From: an uncultured Lachnospiraceae bacterium
GTDB taxonomy: Bacteria > Bacillota > Clostridia > Lachnospirales > Lachnospiraceae
Assembly (NCBI GenBank): GCA_947382415.1
Contig: CANCYO010000100.1
Location: forward strand, 1-7,632
DNA length: 7,632 nt
Direction: 5' to 3'
The position numbers were made by a program, and so were the translations under genes. Below are positions 5,426 to 7,632 of this stretch, piece after piece. Within the stretch, counting starts at the first letter, position 1. Each line of letters opens with the position of its first letter. The notes beneath the pieces are model-generated. The model did not search any database, was not told the origin of the DNA, and saw nothing but the letters and a program-made list of their open reading frames with translations.

Positions 5426-6337
5426 CTATTCCAGAACCTGTTCCCGATACTTTGACAGAATCTCGATATAGCGCTGACCGATCTCGCTGATGACCGCCGC
5501 TTTTCTGGCAATATATCCGATGATCATCCTCTCCCCGGTCCGGAGTTTGACCGCGCAGTAATCGGAACCGTTTAATTCCTCGCATATGATACCGGAACAC
5601 AGGGTATATCCGTTGAGCCCGACCATGAGATTGAGCAGTGTGGCTCTGTCGCTGGCGCGGATCAGTCTCTTGTACTCATAGGTACTCAAGACCTCCTCCG
5701 CATAATAAAAGGAATTGTGATCGCCCTGCGAAAACGCGAGACACGGATAATCCTCCAGCTCTTCGATGGCTATTTCCTTCCGCCCGGCCAGAGGATTCTT
5801 TTTACTCATATAGACATAGATGCCGCACTCAAACAGGGGAGTGAATTCCAGTCCCTCTTCCCGAAACACCTTCTGCAGAATTGTCCTGTTGTAATCATTC
5901 AAATACAAAACGCCGAGCTCACTCTTCTGAGCCCTGACATGATCGATCACCTCATGGGTCCTGGTCTCATGGATCTCAAACTCATACTCGTCAAATCCGT
6001 ACTGATCCACCAGCTCCACAAACGCCCTGACGGCAAATGTGTAATGCTGCATGGACACATGAAAGCTTCTTTTGACATTGGTCTTTGATATGTATTTTGC
6101 GTCCAGCAGCTCATACTGCTCCACCACGGATCTGGCATAGCTTAAAAACCCCGCTCCCTTTACCGTCAGGGACACGCCGCTCTTGGAACGTATGAAAATA
6201 TCAAAGCCCAGCTCCTGCTCCAGAGAGTGCAGCGCCGCAGTCAGGCTGGGCTGGGAGATGTACAGTTTTTTGGCCGCTTCATTCAGGGAATTCTCCCGGG
6301 AAATTACCACTACGTATTTTAATTGATTTAACGTCAT
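5426..6337 (-). CDS. LysR-type transcriptional regulator
   Basis: A 303-residue protein of standard LysR length. Residues 1-60 form the winged helix-turn-helix, with recognition-helix sequence SLNEAAKKLYISQPSLTAALHSLEQELG (17-44) and IFIRSKSGVSLTVKG (47-61). A linker helix follows (about 63-88), then a two-lobed periplasmic-binding-like effector domain (about 91-300). The ATG at 6337 is preceded by AGGAG at a ten-base spacing. It has its own consensus-like promoter and lies directly upstream of, and in line with, the LanC-like/PLP operon, so it probably controls that operon through the dyads at 5377-5404. LysR proteins that govern sulfur amino acid genes (CysB, CysL, MetR, YtlI) bind O-acetylserine, homocysteine or similar ligands. 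The ligand of this one is unknown. The usual divergent LysR arrangement is absent. Confidence 0.9.
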   Translation of the reverse strand: MTLNQLKYVVVISRENSLNEAAKKLYISQPSLTAALHSLEQELGFDIFIRSKSGVSLTVKGAGFLSYARSVVEQYELLDAKYISKTNVKRSFHVSMQHYTFAVRAFVELVDQYGFDEYEFEIHETRTHEVIDHVRAQKSELGVLYLNDYNRTILQKVFREEGLEFTPLFECGIYVYMSKKNPLAGRKEIAIEELEDYPCLAFSQGDHNSFYYAEEVLSTYEYKRLIRASDRATLLNLMVGLNGYTLCSGIICEELNGSDYCAVKLRTGERMIIGYIARKAAVISEIGQRYIEILSKYREQVLE

Positions 6338-6367
6338 TTTCTCACATCTCCTGCCTTAATTTTACAC

Positions 6368-6397
6368 ATTATAACATGATTCGCAGGCAGGACTCAA
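6368..6397 (-). promoter_or_regulatory. Sigma-A-type promoter of the LysR gene
   Basis: On the minus strand TTGAGT (6397-6392) and a perfect TATAAT (6373-6368) are separated by 18 bases. A TG dinucleotide one base before the -10 makes it an extended -10. The predicted start is about 25 bases before the ATG at 6337. The hairpin that ends the upstream gene lies immediately before the -35, so the regulator should be transcribed independently. Confidence 0.7.
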
Positions 6398-6400
6398 GTA

Positions 6401-6436
6401 TGGAGCAGACCGGCCTCATTCAGCCGGTCTGCTCCA
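6401..6436 (-). terminator. Strong 14-bp stem-loop spanning the end of the amylosucrase-like gene
   Basis: TGGAGCAGACCGGC (6401-6414) and its exact complement (6423-6436) flank an eight-base loop that holds the TGA stop. The upper arm is the last codons of the gene. No U-tract follows on the minus strand (next bases TACTTGAGTC), so it is not a textbook intrinsic terminator. Transcript end protection, a U-less terminator or attenuation are all possible. Its place between the gene and the next promoter favours an end-of-transcript role. Confidence 0.6.
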
Positions 6437-7586
6437 GATAATAAAATCCATATCCCGGCAGTTCCATATGATCCGCCTGCATCTTCTGTTTTGAGAGCAA
6501 TTCCGTGTACTCCCCGCTTATCTCCCCTGTTTGGGCAGTCTGGGCATACTCGCTGAAATTAAACAGCCCGATCAGCTTTTCCCCTTCATAATACCTGCCG
6601 ATGCACAGCACCGCCGGATTCCCGGTGTCAATGGTCCACACATCCGCATCTGACCGGAATACCCTCCGCGTTGCACGAATCTGCTCCAACTGTCTGAGTC
6701 CGTCAAAAATCCGCTCCTCCACCGTTCCCGGCTTTTTGATGTTCTGTGCCAGCTCCCAGTTCATGGGGCCTCTGTGGATATATCTGGAGTCGGCCGCCTT
6801 AAGGGGATCCTCCTTATAGCTATAGTCGTTGACCTGCCCGATCTCATCCCCGCTGTATAAAACCGGGATTCCGGACTGCATGAACATATAGGCGTGAAGC
6901 ATCACGTCCAGACGGATGGCCTGTTCCATAGCCGCGCCGTCCTGCTCAAAACCGGCCTTTTCAATACCGCACATGGAAGCCGTAGTCCCGCAGAATCTGG
7001 CGTCCTTTGTGACGGGATCGGCATTGTAGAGCTCTCCCCGGCTGTTGCTTCCCCCGGCATACCCCTGAAAATAATCATTCAGATACTGCTTGTGGGAACA
7101 CTCCTCCATGCCCTCCGTCCTCAGAGTGCCATAGTCGAGCCCCCACCCGATATCGTCATGACAGCGCAGATAATTCAGGAACACATACTCCTTGGGCAGT
7201 GCGCCCACAATGTCCAACTGCCTTTTCAGGAGCCTTACGTCTCTGGTGGCCACCGTATGCCATGTGGTGGCCATGGTGGTCACATTATAAAGCATATGGC
7301 ACTCGGGCTTTTCCACCGTTCCGAAATAGGGCGTCACCTTCTCCGGCTCCATGACCACCTCGCCCAGCAGAAGGACACAGGGACAGACCACTTCGCTGAT
7401 CATGCGCATCATACGCACAATGGTATGCACCTGCGGGAGGTTGCGGCATGAGGTGCCCAGCTCCTTCCAGATGTAAGGTACCGCGTCAATACGGATAATA
7501 TCAATCCCCCTGTTGGCCAGATACAGAAAATTGTACATCATCTCGTTGAACACTCTGGGATTTTTGTAATTCAGATCCCACTGATA
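6420..7586 (-). CDS. GH13 subfamily 4 amylosucrase-like enzyme, N-terminally truncated by the contig end
   Basis: About 388 C-terminal residues of a glycoside hydrolase family 13 protein. They align motif by motif with Neisseria amylosucrase, which cleaves sucrose and transfers glucose to an alpha-1,4-glucan. Counting the apparent frame from 7601, visible elements are YQWDLNYKNP (6-15), the nucleophile in RIDAVPYIWKELGTSC (D39), the acid/base in LLGEVV (E81), the transition-state His-Asp in YLRCHDDIGW (H148, D149), YSGDEIGQVND (249-259) and DSRYIHRGPMNW (271-282). A beta-rich C-terminal domain follows to residue 393. The three catalytic residues are intact. Roughly 240 N-terminal residues lie beyond the contig. 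The apparent GTG start at 7601 and residues 1-5 (MLFRS) are encoded by sequencing adapter, so genomic coding begins at 7586. Sucrose hydrolase, also in GH13_4, is the alternative. It is co-directional with the LysR gene but separated by a hairpin and a promoter. Confidence 0.88.
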   Translation of the reverse strand, partial: YQWDLNYKNPRVFNEMMYNFLYLANRGIDIIRIDAVPYIWKELGTSCRNLPQVHTIVRMMRMISEVVCPCVLLLGEVVMEPEKVTPYFGTVEKPECHMLYNVTTMATTWHTVATRDVRLLKRQLDIVGALPKEYVFLNYLRCHDDIGWGLDYGTLRTEGMEECSHKQYLNDYFQGYAGGSNSRGELYNADPVTKDARFCGTTASMCGIEKAGFEQDGAAMEQAIRLDVMLHAYMFMQSGIPVLYSGDEIGQVNDYSYKEDPLKAADSRYIHRGPMNWELAQNIKKPGTVEERIFDGLRQLEQIRATRRVFRSDADVWTIDTGNPAVLCIGRYYEGEKLIGLFNFSEYAQTAQTGEISGEYTELLSKQKMQADHMELPGYGFYYLEQTG

Positions 7587-7632
7587 AGATCGGAAGAGCA
7601 CACGTCTGAACTCCAGTCACGCACGGACATCT
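7587..7632 (+). other. Illumina TruSeq adapter and index read-through (not genomic)
   Basis: From 7587 the sequence reads AGATCGGAAGAGC and continues through the full 34-base TruSeq read 1 3' adapter, ending CTCCAGTCAC at 7620. It is followed by an eight-base index (GCACGGAC, 7621-7628) and ATCT, the first bases of the P7 flow-cell sequence. This is library construct left by incomplete trimming. It creates a false start codon for the amylosucrase-like frame. Confidence 0.98.

Noticed and set aside
6894..7451. A 185-residue plus-strand open frame
   Set aside because: It is antisense to the catalytically intact amylosucrase-like gene, has no family motifs, and arises from the codon bias of the real gene.
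7587..7601. GTG at 7601 as the true start of the amylosucrase-like gene
   Set aside because: The codons from 7601 to 7587 are the reverse complement of the TruSeq adapter. The homologous protein has about 240 further N-terminal residues.
1..7632. CRISPR array, tRNA, rRNA, riboswitch or insertion sequence
   Set aside because: No regularly spaced repeats, cloverleaf or rRNA-like stretches, T-box or SAM-type leader motifs, transposase frames or terminal inverted repeats were seen. Genes fill nearly all the sequence and the largest gap is 136 bases.

Overview
The window looks like a complete short contig from a Firmicute, most likely a gut clostridium of the Lachnospiraceae type. This rests on the style of the proteins (MalY/PatB, clostridial LysR, GH13_4 sucrose enzyme), AGGAGG-like ribosome sites, AT-rich promoters between genes of roughly balanced GC, and tight co-directional packing. 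The taxonomic call is inference. The last 46 bases (7587-7632) are not genomic: they are an Illumina TruSeq adapter with an 8-base index. Real sequence therefore ends at 7586.

Layout. At the left edge (1-354, + strand) an open frame enters the contig inside a CoaD-like nucleotidyltransferase. After only about 55 residues it changes into an unrelated small helical, HTH-like tail. This is either a genuine fusion or a mis-join. Converging on it is a block of minus-strand genes, read right to left: a LysR-type regulator (6337-5426), a 136-base control region with an extended -10 promoter and several dyads, a stand-alone LanC-like zinc cyclase (5289-3862), a CysK/cystathionine beta-synthase-like enzyme (3846-2866), a Cys/Met-metabolism gamma-family PLP enzyme (2779-1628) and a MalY/PatB-type beta C-S lyase (1564-383). 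At the right edge, upstream of the regulator and on the same strand, is the C-terminal part of a GH13_4 amylosucrase-like enzyme (7586-6420). It ends in a strong 14-bp hairpin.

How the genes fit together. The three PLP enzymes can make and break thioether amino acids: beta-replacement to cystathionine or cysteine, gamma-elimination or replacement, and beta-elimination. The first gene of the operon belongs to the family that forms lanthionine thioethers on peptides or proteins. All four genes therefore act on C-S-C bonds or the thiols that form them, and a LysR gene with its own promoter sits directly upstream. The LanC-like protein keeps the seven-repeat alpha/alpha toroid. Its predicted zinc set is Cys-Cys-Cys (a CCG motif) in place of Cys-Cys-His. 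No dehydratase, precursor peptide or exporter is present, so this is not an ordinary lantibiotic cluster. The role of the LanC-like protein in a sulfur amino acid operon is the most interesting open question here.
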